This document shows, piece by piece, positions 7,816 to 16,806 of a stretch of 64,000 bases of DNA. The stretch's first letter is position 1, and each line of letters begins with the position of its first letter. The notes below the pieces were generated by a model. That model made no database searches, was not told the DNA's origin, and saw only the letters and a program-made list of their open reading frames with translations. The stretch is from the NCBI RefSeq assembly GCF_023161665.1, contig NZ_JALNTW010000018.1, positions 1 through 64,000 of the forward strand, written 5' to 3'. Made by a program: the position numbers and the translations under genes. The stretch is from Shewanella sp. 1CM18E (GTDB lineage Bacteria > Pseudomonadota > Gammaproteobacteria > Enterobacterales > Shewanellaceae).

Positions 7816-8919
7816 CTAGCTCCTCTTTAATCTTATGTAACCACCAGGGACTGCAGTAATCCAACCCTGCAGCTCGAGTTCAAGCAATTGCTCCAATACT
7901 AGCTCTATGGTTTTTCCACTATGCTCAACTACGTCATCAATTGTCGTAGTCTCATAGCCTACACTAGCTAACAGCGAGGAAAATGGCAAATCAGAGGCGC
8001 TTTCCCCCCCTATATGGTGACACGCTTTTAATTCTTCAAGGTGATAACTTGATAAAGCGTTAACTTCTTCCAAAATATCTGTCACCGACTCAACCAACTT
8101 GGCGCCCTCACGCAGTAATTTGTGGCAGCCTTCACTTTGTCCGCTAAGTACACTTCCCGGAATGGCAAACACCTCTCGACCTTGTTCATTAGCTAAGCGT
8201 GCGGTAATTAACGAACCACTTTTTACACTCGCCTCAACCACTAATGTCCCCATAGTTAAACCACTAATAATGCGGTTACGTTTCGGAAAATTGCCGGCGA
8301 ATGGCTTAACATCAGGCCAGAACTCAGCTAATAGACAACCTTCGTTTTGAATATCATGGTAAATACTGCGATGGCGTTTAGGGTAAATAACTTCAATCCC
8401 GGTGCCTAACACCGCAATACTGGATTTAGCGCTATCGATTGCCGCTTGATGAGCAGCCCCATCGATTCCGAGCGCCATGCCGCTAGTTACACATATTCCA
8501 TTAGTTGCCAATTGCTCACTTAATTCATAAGCCACTTTTTTACCGCCAAGGGTGGCGTTACGACTACCTACAACGGCAATGCTAGGTAACAGTAACGTAT
8601 TAATGTGACCTTTTAAAAACAACACTGCAGGAGGGTCATTGATCTGTTTTAGTAATGGTGGATAAAGAGGATCATCAAGGCAAATCAAATAGTGATTATC
8701 AGCCTTTTGCTGCCAAGCTAACGCTGCCTCAACCAAAGCATGATCAGGAGTAAAATGCGTTCTTAGAAGTGACTCAGGCAGTGGTAGCGCTTGTGGTTCA
8801 TGCACTAGCCTTTGTTTTAACTCTGCCACATCCATATGATTGAGTAATTGCTTAACCCGAGCAGATCCTAGTCCCGGTGTAGCCGATACAACTAGCCAAT
8901 CGACAAGTGTATTGTTAAT
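7816..8919 (-). CDS. dprA: DNA-processing protein DprA (Smf), probable ATT start
   Basis: Binds incoming single-stranded DNA and loads RecA during transformation. The Rossmann-type domain shows VVGSRNAT, SGMALGIDGAAH, FPKRNRIISGL and EASVKSGSLITAR. The C-terminal winged helix ends ELQGWITAVPGGYIRLK. From the first ATG (8835) it has 339 residues, but the frame runs on upstream for 29 codons (VDWLVVSATPGLGSARVKQ), which look like the N-terminal helical domain of DprA. No ATG, GTG, TTG or CTG occurs in that stretch. Two ATT codons at 8922 and 8919 follow AAGGA (8930-8926), so an ATT start giving about 367 residues is proposed. An ATG at 8927 in another frame stops after three codons. Confidence 0.9.
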   Translation of the reverse strand: MNNTLVDWLVVSATPGLGSARVKQLLNHMDVAELKQRLVHEPQALPLPESLLRTHFTPDHALVEAALAWQQKADNHYLICLDDPLYPPLLKQINDPPAVLFLKGHINTLLLPSIAVVGSRNATLGGKKVAYELSEQLATNGICVTSGMALGIDGAAHQAAIDSAKSSIAVLGTGIEVIYPKRHRSIYHDIQNEGCLLAEFWPDVKPFAGNFPKRNRIISGLTMGTLVVEASVKSGSLITARLANEQGREVFAIPGSVLSGQSEGCHKLLREGAKLVESVTDILEEVNALSSYHLEELKACHHIGGESASDLPFSSLLASVGYETTTIDDVVEHSGKTIELVLEQLLELELQGWITAVPGGYIRLKRS

Positions 8920-8937
8920 AATTCATCCTTGAATTCT

Positions 8938-8960
8938 CGGCATTGCAGCTCGCAATGCCG
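8938..8960. other. 9-bp inverted repeat between the LysM gene and dprA
   Basis: Perfect stem CGGCATTGC / GCAATGCCG with a 5-base loop. No T run follows on the minus strand. It lies just upstream of the putative dprA Shine-Dalgarno and may separate the two transcripts or affect dprA translation. Confidence 0.45.
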
Positions 8961-8988
8961 ACCATAAACTAACTTAACATTAGCTTAT

Positions 8989-10077
8989 TTATTCACTGAC
9001 GCTAGCCGGATTAGGACTGGTCAGCTTATCAGCCACTCTCACTGGGCGTTCGTTAACCAAAATAATTCCCATGCTAGTTTTATCGAACACCTTGAAGACC
9101 ATTAGCTCACCACGGTATAAGTCTGGCATTTTAACCGCGCTATCTGATGACAAGTTAGCGAGAATTTTTTCGTATCGATTGCGCTCATAAGGCTGTACTG
9201 GTGTACCGTCACCATCTATCACCACAACCTTACCGTCTTTAAAAATTGAAAAGACATCTCCCGTTGCCACGCCATCATTAGCACCTCTGTCGAGGTACAC
9301 AACATCCAATTTACCCATCGCGCGAGTATCTTTACCTGAAGCCAATACAGTTGCAGGCTCAGTAAGCTGCGAAGCTCGCGGCATAAAGTAGGCCGACATC
9401 AACGAATCATCTTCAATAGGTAATACATGATAACCCGCTTCCGTTTCGCGCAAATTACTTAATAATTTAACTTTAGAAACCGCCCCCGACTCAACCACCC
9501 TGCCCGAGGCAGAAAGAATGACCTCTAAACCAAGGTTTTCACCGTCGCTATTTTTAAAGCTGCGTCCTTGAGCATACACTCCAAGTTTAGTGCCGACGGC
9601 AAGCTCGCCTTGCACATAAATAATGTCTGACATGACATGGAATTTTGAGGAGCTTTCACCGGCCATCACTTTCGGCTGCAACTCAAACCAATCGGCATCA
9701 ACAACACGGTTTTGCAGCAAATAAGGCTGAATTAACGATAAATCTATCGCGGGGATAGCGCCATCTTTGGCAGACACCCGCCCTGCAGGAGTCTTTCTTA
9801 TATGTGGCTTCATAACAAGGCGTGGTTCACCGTCAATAAAAACCAAGGTCAATTTATCGCCTGGATAGATTAAATGCGGATTCGCAACTTGAGGGTTAAC
9901 GCCCCACAGTTTAGGCCAGCGCCATGGATCATTTAAGAATGCGGCGGATATATCCCACAAAGTATCGCCTTTCTTAACTACATAAGAGTCAGGATGACCA
10001 GACTTTAGCGTCAAGATGTCAGCGAAAGCAGAAGCACAACCAAATATAAGTGAAGCTAGTAATATTAACCGTTTCAT
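8989..10077 (-). CDS. secreted LysM-domain protein
   Basis: About 362 residues with a signal peptide (MKRLILLASLIFGCASAFA) and one LysM domain directly after it (SYVVKKGDTLWDISAAFLNDP...PHLIYPGDKLTL), which binds peptidoglycan glycans. The remaining 270 residues have no motif I recognise. Such LysM proteins are often found beside dprA in gammaproteobacteria; their role is thought to be in the envelope. An ATG four codons upstream (10089) is an equally possible start; both leave the signal peptide intact. It is divergent from def, with both promoters probably in 10090-10225. Confidence 0.85.
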   Translation of the reverse strand: MKRLILLASLIFGCASAFADILTLKSGHPDSYVVKKGDTLWDISAAFLNDPWRWPKLWGVNPQVANPHLIYPGDKLTLVFIDGEPRLVMKPHIRKTPAGRVSAKDGAIPAIDLSLIQPYLLQNRVVDADWFELQPKVMAGESSSKFHVMSDIIYVQGELAVGTKLGVYAQGRSFKNSDGENLGLEVILSASGRVVESGAVSKVKLLSNLRETEAGYHVLPIEDDSLMSAYFMPRASQLTEPATVLASGKDTRAMGKLDVVYLDRGANDGVATGDVFSIFKDGKVVVIDGDGTPVQPYERNRYEKILANLSSDSAVKMPDLYRGELMVFKVFDKTSMGIILVNERPVRVADKLTSPNPASVSE

Positions 10078-10225
10078 CAGGGTATCCATGCTAATTGCTC
10101 TTTTATTAAAGTATAAATAGAGCTTTTGCTGTTATTGAATGCCGCTAACGACTAAAATTGAGCCATTAGCAAAAGTCAGTATAACTAACTGGCTCAAATT
10201 TGACAGACTTGTTAAGAGTTTAGGT

Positions 10226-10738
10226 ATGAGTTTACTAAAAGTTTTACAATTTCCAGACGAAAGATTACGCACAGTTGCTAAGCCAATTACAGAGTTTAAC
10301 GACGCACTTCAAACACAAATCGACGATATGTTCGAAACCATGTATGAAGAAAAAGGCATAGGTTTAGCGGCAACCCAAGTTAACTATCACCACCAATTAA
10401 TCGTGATGGATCTACAAGATGACGTTGAACGTCCAAAAGTGTTTATCAATCTTGAGATTATCGCTAAGAGTGGCGAATTCACTAATGAAGAAGGCTGTCT
10501 GTCAGTGCCTGGCGTATACGCCAAAGTTGACCGCGCAGAGTTTGTGACAATTAAAGCACTTGATCGTCACGGCCAAGAATTTACTCTTGAAGCTGATGAA
10601 CTATTCGCTATTTGTTTGCAACATGAGCTAGACCATTTATCAGGCAAATTGTTTGTCGACTATCTGTCGCCACTAAAGCGTCAACGCATCAAACAAAAGC
10701 TTGAAAAAGCAGCCCGTCTAGAAGCAAAGCAAGGATAA
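10226..10738 (+). CDS. def: peptide deformylase
   Basis: Removes the formyl group from the N-terminal methionine of new proteins. 170 residues from the ATG at 10226 (E. coli 169). The three signature motifs are GIGLAATQ (44-51), EGCLSVP with metal ligand C91, and QHELDHL with H133, E134 and H137. The frame is open 29 codons upstream to 10139, but that part lacks family likeness, so the later ATG is chosen. fmt follows after 4 bp, forming the def-fmt-rsmB-trkA operon. Confidence 0.96.
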   Translation: MSLLKVLQFPDERLRTVAKPITEFNDALQTQIDDMFETMYEEKGIGLAATQVNYHHQLIVMDLQDDVERPKVFINLEIIAKSGEFTNEEGCLSVPGVYAKVDRAEFVTIKALDRHGQEFTLEADELFAICLQHELDHLSGKLFVDYLSPLKRQRIKQKLEKAARLEAKQG

Positions 10739-10742
10739 ATTT

Positions 10743-11708
10743 TTGAAACCATTAAACGTCATTTTTGCAGGAACGCCAGACTTTGCTGCACGCCATCTTC
10801 AAGCGCTAATTGATTCAGAGCATAACGTTATTGCGGTATACACCCAACCAGATAGACCTGCTGGCCGTGGTAAAAAGCTGCAAGCTAGCCCAGTGAAAGC
10901 GCTAGCGCTTGAAAATGACATTGCAGTTTATCAACCTAAGTCGCTACGTGACGAAGATGCCCAAGCAGAACTTGCAGCACTCAACGCCGATATCATGGTG
11001 GTAGTTGCATACGGCTTAATCTTACCGAAAGTGGTACTCGACACTCCTCGTCTAGGCTGCATCAATGTACATGGTTCAATTTTACCTCGCTGGCGCGGCG
11101 CAGCACCTATCCAACGTGCATTATGGGCTGGTGATACCGAAACTGGCGTCACCATTATGCAAATGGATATCGGTTTAGATACCGGTGACATGCTGCTAAA
11201 AACGCAGCTAAAAATCGAAGATACTGATACTTCAGCCACGCTTTATGAAAAGCTTGCCGAGCAAGGCCCAAGCGCACTAGTTGAAGCTTTGGCAGCTATT
11301 GCAGAAGACCGTTTACCTGCAGAAAAGCAAGATGAAGCGCTAGCTAATTACGCAGAAAAGCTGTCAAAAGAAGAAGCCCGTTTAGATTGGTCTAAGTCGG
11401 CTAGCGCACTTTGGCGTGAGATCCGTGCGTTTAACCCTTGGCCAGTCAGCCACTACGACCATGAAGGCAATACCATCAAAGTATGGCAAAGCCATGTTAG
11501 CGATGAAACAAGCACAAAGCAGCCAGGCACGATTTTATCTGCCGATAAAAACGGTATTAGCATTGCTACCGGCGAGGGTGTGCTAACCATCACTCAAATG
11601 CAGCTTCCAGGTAAAAAACCGCTCAGTGTTGCCGATATCCTTAACTCTAGAGCAGATTGGTTTACACCTGGTACCTTGCTAGCTAGTTCTGACAATCAAG
11701 AGGCTTAA
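10743..11708 (+). CDS. fmt: methionyl-tRNA formyltransferase
   Basis: Formylates Met-tRNAfMet using 10-formyltetrahydrofolate, the step that def later reverses on proteins. 321 residues. The start is TTG (10743), with AAGGA 7 bases before it overlapping the end of def. N108, H110 and D146 (INVHGSILPRWRGAAP and GLDTGD) are the catalytic triad of the formyltransferase fold, followed by a C-terminal OB-like domain from about residue 205. The rare start codon may lower its yield relative to def. Confidence 0.96.
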   Translation: MKPLNVIFAGTPDFAARHLQALIDSEHNVIAVYTQPDRPAGRGKKLQASPVKALALENDIAVYQPKSLRDEDAQAELAALNADIMVVVAYGLILPKVVLDTPRLGCINVHGSILPRWRGAAPIQRALWAGDTETGVTIMQMDIGLDTGDMLLKTQLKIEDTDTSATLYEKLAEQGPSALVEALAAIAEDRLPAEKQDEALANYAEKLSKEEARLDWSKSASALWREIRAFNPWPVSHYDHEGNTIKVWQSHVSDETSTKQPGTILSADKNGISIATGEGVLTITQMQLPGKKPLSVADILNSRADWFTPGTLLASSDNQEA

Positions 11709-11714
11709 TCAGCT

Positions 11715-12995
11715 ATGAACTTAAGAGCGTTGGCCGCCAAGGTCGTTTTTCAGGTGCTAGAAAAAGGTATTTCACTGTCTGTAGCCTTGCCTGAACAGCA
11801 AAAAAATCTCGATAACGGCAAAGATAAAGCCCTTCTGGCTGAGCTTTGTTACGGCGTAATGCGTTACTTGCCACAGCTTGATAAGCAAGTGAGTGACTGC
11901 ATGAGCAAGCAGATGAAAGGCAAGCAACGTATTGTCCACCAGCTTTTGCTAGTGGGTTGCTACCAGCTGTATTTCACACGCATTCCAAGCCACGCGGCGA
12001 TTTCTGAAACAGCTGAAGCATGCCGTCAGTTAAAGTTTGAAGGCTTAGTTAAAGTGGTTAACGGTGTTTTACGCAACATTCAACGCCAAGAAAAGCCACT
12101 TGCAACAGACAACGACACGCTGGCCTACAACACGCCAGCATGGATCATTAAGCGTCTAAAAGAAGCGTATCCAGACAACTGGCAAAACGTGATTGAGCAA
12201 AGCCACGAGCGTCCACCAATGTGGCTACGCAACAACCAACAATCGCAAACCAGAGAAACCTATTTACAGGCATTAGCTGGGTTAGACATCGAAGCTGAAG
12301 CTGGCAATAGCCCAGATTCAATCCTATTGAGCAGCCCGCGTGATGTTATGCAGCTGCCAGGTTTTGAAACCGGTGCCGCATCAGTACAAGATGGCGCTGC
12401 GCAGTGGGCAGCAACCTTATTAGCGCCACAAGGCAATGAGCTTGTGCTTGATGCTTGTGCAGCGCCGGGTGGTAAAAGCTGCCACTTATTAGAGCTAGCA
12501 CCAGAAATCAAACTAGTCGCAGTAGATTTTGATGCCAAACGTCTTGAGCGTGTGCAGCAAAACTTAGATAGGTTGTCGCTTAACGCCGAGCTAGTGCATG
12601 GCGACGCAGCCGATATCGACTCTTGGTGGCAAGGTGACAAGTTCGACCGCATTTTGCTAGATGCACCGTGTTCTGCCACAGGTGTTATTCGCCGTCACCC
12701 AGATATTAAGTGGCTAAGAAAGAACAACGACATCGAAGAATTGGCACAACTGCAGTCAAAAATTTTCGATCATTGCTGGAAGTGGTTAAAGCCCGGTGGC
12801 ACACTCCTATATGCAACATGTTCGATTTTGCCACAGGAAAACAAAGATCAAGTCAGCGCATTCTTAGCCAGAACACCTGATGCGACTTTAATTCCTATCG
12901 AAGAACAAGCTAACTCAAGCGATATTGGTTGGCAGATTGTTCCAGGGCAAAACAGCATGGACGGCTTCTATTACGCTCGCCTAGTGAAGGATTAG
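11715..12995 (+). CDS. rsmB: 16S rRNA (cytosine-967-C5)-methyltransferase
   Basis: Methylates C967 of 16S rRNA with S-adenosylmethionine. 426 residues (E. coli 429). The N-terminal 140 residues form a NusB-like RNA-binding domain. The C-terminal Rossmann methyltransferase has DACAAPGGKSCHLLELA (AdoMet loop), LLDAPCSATG with one active-site cysteine, and YATCSILPQENKDQV with the second. It starts 6 bp after fmt and ends 7 bp before trkA, so all are probably one transcript. Confidence 0.96.
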   Translation: MNLRALAAKVVFQVLEKGISLSVALPEQQKNLDNGKDKALLAELCYGVMRYLPQLDKQVSDCMSKQMKGKQRIVHQLLLVGCYQLYFTRIPSHAAISETAEACRQLKFEGLVKVVNGVLRNIQRQEKPLATDNDTLAYNTPAWIIKRLKEAYPDNWQNVIEQSHERPPMWLRNNQQSQTRETYLQALAGLDIEAEAGNSPDSILLSSPRDVMQLPGFETGAASVQDGAAQWAATLLAPQGNELVLDACAAPGGKSCHLLELAPEIKLVAVDFDAKRLERVQQNLDRLSLNAELVHGDAADIDSWWQGDKFDRILLDAPCSATGVIRRHPDIKWLRKNNDIEELAQLQSKIFDHCWKWLKPGGTLLYATCSILPQENKDQVSAFLARTPDATLIPIEEQANSSDIGWQIVPGQNSMDGFYYARLVKD

Positions 12996-13002
12996 TACGG
13001 CA

Positions 13003-14412
13003 ATGAAAATTATCATTTTGGGTGCAGGACAAGTTGGCGGCACATTAGCTGAAAACTTAGTTGGCGAAAACAATGACATCACCATTGTCGATAGCGACAA
13101 AAACCGCCTACGCACCTTACAAGATAAATACGATTTACGCGTAATTGTAGGTCACGGCGCTCACCCAAGTGTATTAAAAGAAGCGGGCGCAGAAGACGCT
13201 GACATGCTTATTGCTGTAACCAATAGTGACGAATGTAATATGGCAGCCTGCCAAATTGCCTACTCGCTTTACGGCACGCCCACTAAAATTGCCCGAATTC
13301 GTTCAGAACAATATCTCGGCCTGCGCGATAAACTGTTTATCGACAGCGAAACCAAGCATGCGGAAAACCGTCCTCGTGGCGGCTTTATTATTGATGAGCT
13401 TATTGCACCAGAACAACTTGTTACCGCCTACATTGGCCGTTTAGTTGAATACCCAGGTGCATTGCAGGTGCTAGAGTTTGCCGAAGGCCGCCTCAGCTTA
13501 GTGGCTGTGCGCGCATACTACGGTGGCCCACTTGTAGGTAATGCTTTGGCGGCATTGCGAGAACACATGCCAAATATTGATACCCGGGTAGCGGCAATCT
13601 TTAGACAAGGTCGCCCTATCATGCCGCGCGGTACCACCATTATTGAAGCCGATGATGAAGTATTCTTCGTGGCGGATAGCCGCCATGTGCGCGCAGTAAT
13701 GAGTGAGATGCAAAAGCTAGATAACTCTTACCGTAATATTATGATCGCTGGCGGTGGTAATATTGGTTTAGGGCTAGCTAAGCAATTGCAACGTAATCAC
13801 TCAGTCAAACTGATTGAACGCAAGCAAGAGCGGGCTGAAGAACTGTCTGAAAAGCTAGAAAACACCACGGTATTTTGTGGTGACGCATCAGACCAAGAGT
13901 TACTGCTAGAAGAACATATCGATCAAACCGACGTGTTTATTGCGGTCACTAACGATGATGAAGCTAATATTATGGCGGCGCTGCTGGCTAAACGCATGGG
14001 CGCTAAAAAAGTTATGGTGCTTATTCAGCGTGAAGCCTATGTTGATATTGTGCAAGAAGCCAATATTGATATCGCTATTTCACCACAGCAAGCAACCATT
14101 TCAGCCCTGCTGACTCATATTCGCCAAGGTGATATTTGTAACGTGTATTCATTACGTCGCGGTGCAGCAGAAGCGATTGAAGCGATTGCTCATGGTGACT
14201 CAAATACGTCTAAAGTTGTTGGTAAGCAGATTAGTGAAATCAAGCTACCACCAGGTACAACTATTGGTGCCATCGTGCGAGATGAAGAAGTACTCATGGC
14301 GCACGATAAAACGGTTATCGAACAAGGTGACCACGTCATTCTCTTCTTGGTGAATAAGAAGTTTATCGGCGAAGTAGAAAAACTGTTCCAACCGAGTGCG
14401 TTCTTCTTTTAA
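13003..14412 (+). CDS. trkA: Trk potassium uptake regulatory subunit TrkA
   Basis: Cytoplasmic NAD(H)-binding gating subunit of the Trk K+ transporter. 469 residues (E. coli 458) in two similar halves, each a Rossmann RCK-N domain followed by an RCK-C domain. The nucleotide loops are IILGAGQVGGTLAE at the N-terminus and IAGGGNIGLGLAKQL near residue 247. It works with TrkH; one trkH gene follows on the same strand and a second lies at 17853-19310. Last gene of the def-fmt-rsmB-trkA run; the 145-bp gap to trkH holds an inverted repeat. Confidence 0.95.
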   Translation: MKIIILGAGQVGGTLAENLVGENNDITIVDSDKNRLRTLQDKYDLRVIVGHGAHPSVLKEAGAEDADMLIAVTNSDECNMAACQIAYSLYGTPTKIARIRSEQYLGLRDKLFIDSETKHAENRPRGGFIIDELIAPEQLVTAYIGRLVEYPGALQVLEFAEGRLSLVAVRAYYGGPLVGNALAALREHMPNIDTRVAAIFRQGRPIMPRGTTIIEADDEVFFVADSRHVRAVMSEMQKLDNSYRNIMIAGGGNIGLGLAKQLQRNHSVKLIERKQERAEELSEKLENTTVFCGDASDQELLLEEHIDQTDVFIAVTNDDEANIMAALLAKRMGAKKVMVLIQREAYVDIVQEANIDIAISPQQATISALLTHIRQGDICNVYSLRRGAAEAIEAIAHGDSNTSKVVGKQISEIKLPPGTTIGAIVRDEEVLMAHDKTVIEQGDHVILFLVNKKFIGEVEKLFQPSAFFF

Positions 14413-14442
14413 AGCGCCTTGGTGTATCAAAGCTTAATATTG

Positions 14443-14478
14443 CCCCTTTTTAGTCTGCTAAATAAGATTAAAAAGGGG
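14443..14478. other. 10-bp inverted repeat between trkA and trkH
   Basis: CCCCTTTTTA (14443-14452) and TAAAAAGGGG (14469-14478) pair perfectly around a 16-base loop. There is no T tract after the stem on the plus strand, so it is a weak terminator at best. It may be an operator for the downstream trkH. Confidence 0.45.
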
Positions 14479-14557
14479 ACAAACATAATATTAGCGACCG
14501 AACTACAGGAAAGGCTCATCACTGAGCGTCTTCTCACTTAGATTGGTATAACCTATT

Positions 14558-16000
14558 ATGCTGAACTATCGTCCTCTGCTGTTTATTCTGGGCATTTTCT
14601 TATCAACACTCACAGTGTTTATGTTAATTCCCGGCGCCTTTGCCCTCTACTACGGCGAAGAAACTGTTGCTGCATTTATGATCTCCTCGTTAGTCGCAGG
14701 CAGCGCAGCAAGCTTCTGTATGCATCAAGGCCAAAACAGCGGCTTGCATCTCAATATCCGTGACATGTTTCTGCTTACTAGCCTAACTTGGCTGATCGTA
14801 AGCCTGTTCGCAGCAATGCCTTTCACCTTGTACCACGGCATTAACTATACCGACGCTTTCTTTGAAACCATGTCAGGGATCACCACTACAGGCTCCACTG
14901 TATTGTCTGGCCTAGATACTATGGATCACAGCATTTTAATTTGGCGCTCATTACTACAATGGATGGGCGGTATTGGTTTTATAGTTATGGCTGTGGCAGT
15001 GCTACCTTTTTTAAACGTCGGTGGTATGCGTTTATTTAGAACCGAATCATCGGACTGGAGTGACAAAACCACTCCTCGTACGCAGCACATGGCCAAAAAT
15101 CTATTTATCGTTTATTGCCTACTAACCTTTTTATGCTTTTTGGCGTATCACAATAGCGGTATGAATTGGTTTGAAGCCATTAACCACGCTATGACAACCC
15201 TTTCAACGGGGGGCTACTCAACTTCAGATAAATCAATGGCTGCCTTTTCAAATGAGGCTCACTGGGTTGGCACCACATTTATGCTGGCTGGCGGCTTACC
15301 TCTGTTAATGTTTGTATATATGGTGCAGCAGCGCTCGGTAAAAGTGTGGAACGATGCGCAAGTAAAAGGCTTTTTAAAGTTCGTTATTTTTGTTTCCTGC
15401 TCACTGGCCTTATGGCTATGGAGTAGCAGAGAAATAGCTCCGCTCGATGCACTGCGCCTTGCCAGCTTTAATGTCGTCTCAGTCGTAACAACGACCGGTT
15501 ATGGCCTCACCGACTACACGGCTTGGGGCGCTTTGGCTAATATTGCCTTTCTCTTTTTAATGTTTGTCGGCAGTTGCTCAGGCTCGACATCTGGCGGCAT
15601 CAAAATTTTCCGCTTTCAAATTGCTGGCGTGATCATGCGTGAGCAGCTTAAGCAGCAGTTTCACCCCAATGGTGTATTTAAAGAGCGTTACAACAAACGC
15701 GTCATTAAAGAAGATATCGTGCGCTCTTTAGTGACCTTTATTCTGCTGTTTGTCATGGTCATAGTGCTGCTATCGATTGTATTGGTGTTAACTGGTTTAG
15801 ATCCGGTTACCAGTTTTACCGGAGCGATTACCGCGGTAACCAATGTTGGCCCGGGACTTGGCGGCACAATTGGCCCTGCTGGTAACTTTTCAACTCTACC
15901 TGATGTAGCTAAATGGGCTTTAGCAATAGGAATGCTGCTTGGCCGCCTAGAGATTTTAACGGTGGCTGTATTGTTCCACCCAAGCTTTTGGAAGTACTAA
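14558..16000 (+). CDS. trkH: Trk potassium transporter membrane subunit, copy next to trkA
   Basis: K+-translocating inner-membrane subunit of 480 residues (E. coli TrkH 483), with four repeats of the M1-pore-M2 unit of the SKT superfamily. The selectivity-filter loops are visible as TTTGSTVL, TTLSTGGYST, VVTTTGYGLTD and AVTNVGPGLGG. The cytoplasmic SGSTSGGIKIFRF loop is also present. Function needs TrkA, encoded just upstream. A second, separately transcribed TrkH paralogue lies at 17853-19310; the two differ clearly in sequence. Ends at a bidirectional terminator shared with a hemG gene. Confidence 0.94.
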   Translation: MLNYRPLLFILGIFLSTLTVFMLIPGAFALYYGEETVAAFMISSLVAGSAASFCMHQGQNSGLHLNIRDMFLLTSLTWLIVSLFAAMPFTLYHGINYTDAFFETMSGITTTGSTVLSGLDTMDHSILIWRSLLQWMGGIGFIVMAVAVLPFLNVGGMRLFRTESSDWSDKTTPRTQHMAKNLFIVYCLLTFLCFLAYHNSGMNWFEAINHAMTTLSTGGYSTSDKSMAAFSNEAHWVGTTFMLAGGLPLLMFVYMVQQRSVKVWNDAQVKGFLKFVIFVSCSLALWLWSSREIAPLDALRLASFNVVSVVTTTGYGLTDYTAWGALANIAFLFLMFVGSCSGSTSGGIKIFRFQIAGVIMREQLKQQFHPNGVFKERYNKRVIKEDIVRSLVTFILLFVMVIVLLSIVLVLTGLDPVTSFTGAITAVTNVGPGLGGTIGPAGNFSTLPDVAKWALAIGMLLGRLEILTVAVLFHPSFWKY

Positions 16001-16028
16001 TTCAGTATAAACCTGATTGTCAGATACA

Positions 16029-16055
16029 AAAAAGCCGCATCAAGTGCGGCTTTTT
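16029..16055. terminator. bidirectional intrinsic terminator
   Basis: AAAAAGCCGCA (16029-16039), loop TCAAG, TGCGGCTTTTT (16045-16055). It lies between the convergent trkH (+) and hemG (-) genes. Confidence 0.88.
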
Positions 16056-16066
16056 GATTGGTACGC

Positions 16067-16606
16067 TTATTTAGCTAAACTAACCAAATGCTCGGCGTAA
16101 ACTTTTACGTCTTCCCAGTCGGTGTAATCAATCACTGCTTTAGGATCAGTTGGGCCGTCGGTGATCTTCATGATCAATTGGATCATCATTCTGTCATACC
16201 AACGCCAAGATGGATAATCCACCTTACCTGCAATCACTTTTACATCGTTAGGTTTCCACGCAGATAACTCAATAAACTTCTGTAGATATTTATTGTTTTC
16301 AGGAACGCGCTTAGCTGGATTGCGAGCGACAACGTTAACACTGAAAAAGCTCGCAGGTTTTGCACTTAACTGTGCTTGATGTTCAGCAACAAACTCAAAT
16401 ACTGACTTATGATACGTGCCATAAAGCACGCAAGCACCCAGTGCTACAACATCGTACTTAGCCCAATCAATGCCTTCGGCTTTAGCTTCGTTAATGTGCA
16501 TCATATCGCACTGATGACCAGTCGCAGCGAGATGCTCAGCAACGGCGCGACTGATTCTGGCAGTATGGCCGCCGCGTGAATAATAGAGTACCAGAACAGA
16601 TTTCAT
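16067..16606 (-). CDS. flavodoxin-type protoporphyrinogen IX oxidase, divergent paralogue
   Basis: 179 residues from the ATG at 16606, which has GGGAT before it; a longer frame to 16642 is less likely. Flavodoxin fold with an FMN phosphate loop YYSRGGHTARIS at residues 8-19. It shares with HemG the long hydrophobic insert (SFFSVNVVARNPAK, WRWYDRMMIQLIMKITDGPTD). HemG takes electrons from protoporphyrinogen IX and passes them to quinone. It is less like E. coli HemG than the copy at 17185 (ALGACVLYG against ASIRYG), so a different partner or regulation is possible. It is divergent from the ArsR gene. Confidence 0.85.
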   Translation of the reverse strand: MKSVLVLYYSRGGHTARISRAVAEHLAATGHQCDMMHINEAKAEGIDWAKYDVVALGACVLYGTYHKSVFEFVAEHQAQLSAKPASFFSVNVVARNPAKRVPENNKYLQKFIELSAWKPNDVKVIAGKVDYPSWRWYDRMMIQLIMKITDGPTDPKAVIDYTDWEDVKVYAEHLVSLAK

Positions 16607-16764
16607 CTTTATCCCAATAGAGAATTTGTTGTTTAACTGCATTGTTGCAGCAATTAATACTTTTTAAAGGTTAATGGGTCACAATTTAGGTGTAGCTCAT
16701 ATTATCAACATCAAAAATTGTGAGAATGAGAAACCATAAGTATATTGTTATGGCAGTTCAACTC

Positions 16765-16782
16765 AATTAGAATAAACTAATT
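16765..16782. promoter_or_regulatory. possible operator of the ArsR-type regulator
   Basis: AATTAG-AATAAA-CTAATT, a perfect 6-bp inverted repeat 25 bp before the regulator start codon and in the intergenic region shared with the divergent hemG-like gene. The assignment as operator is inferred from position only. Confidence 0.35.
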
Positions 16783-16806
16783 AAAGGCGATGGAGTTAAG
16801 TATCGT

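Noticed and set aside
16067..16606. Plain flavodoxin or FMN reductase instead of a HemG relative
   Set aside because: The long hydrophobic insert with VNVVARNPAK and the basic RWYDRMM segment are HemG features.
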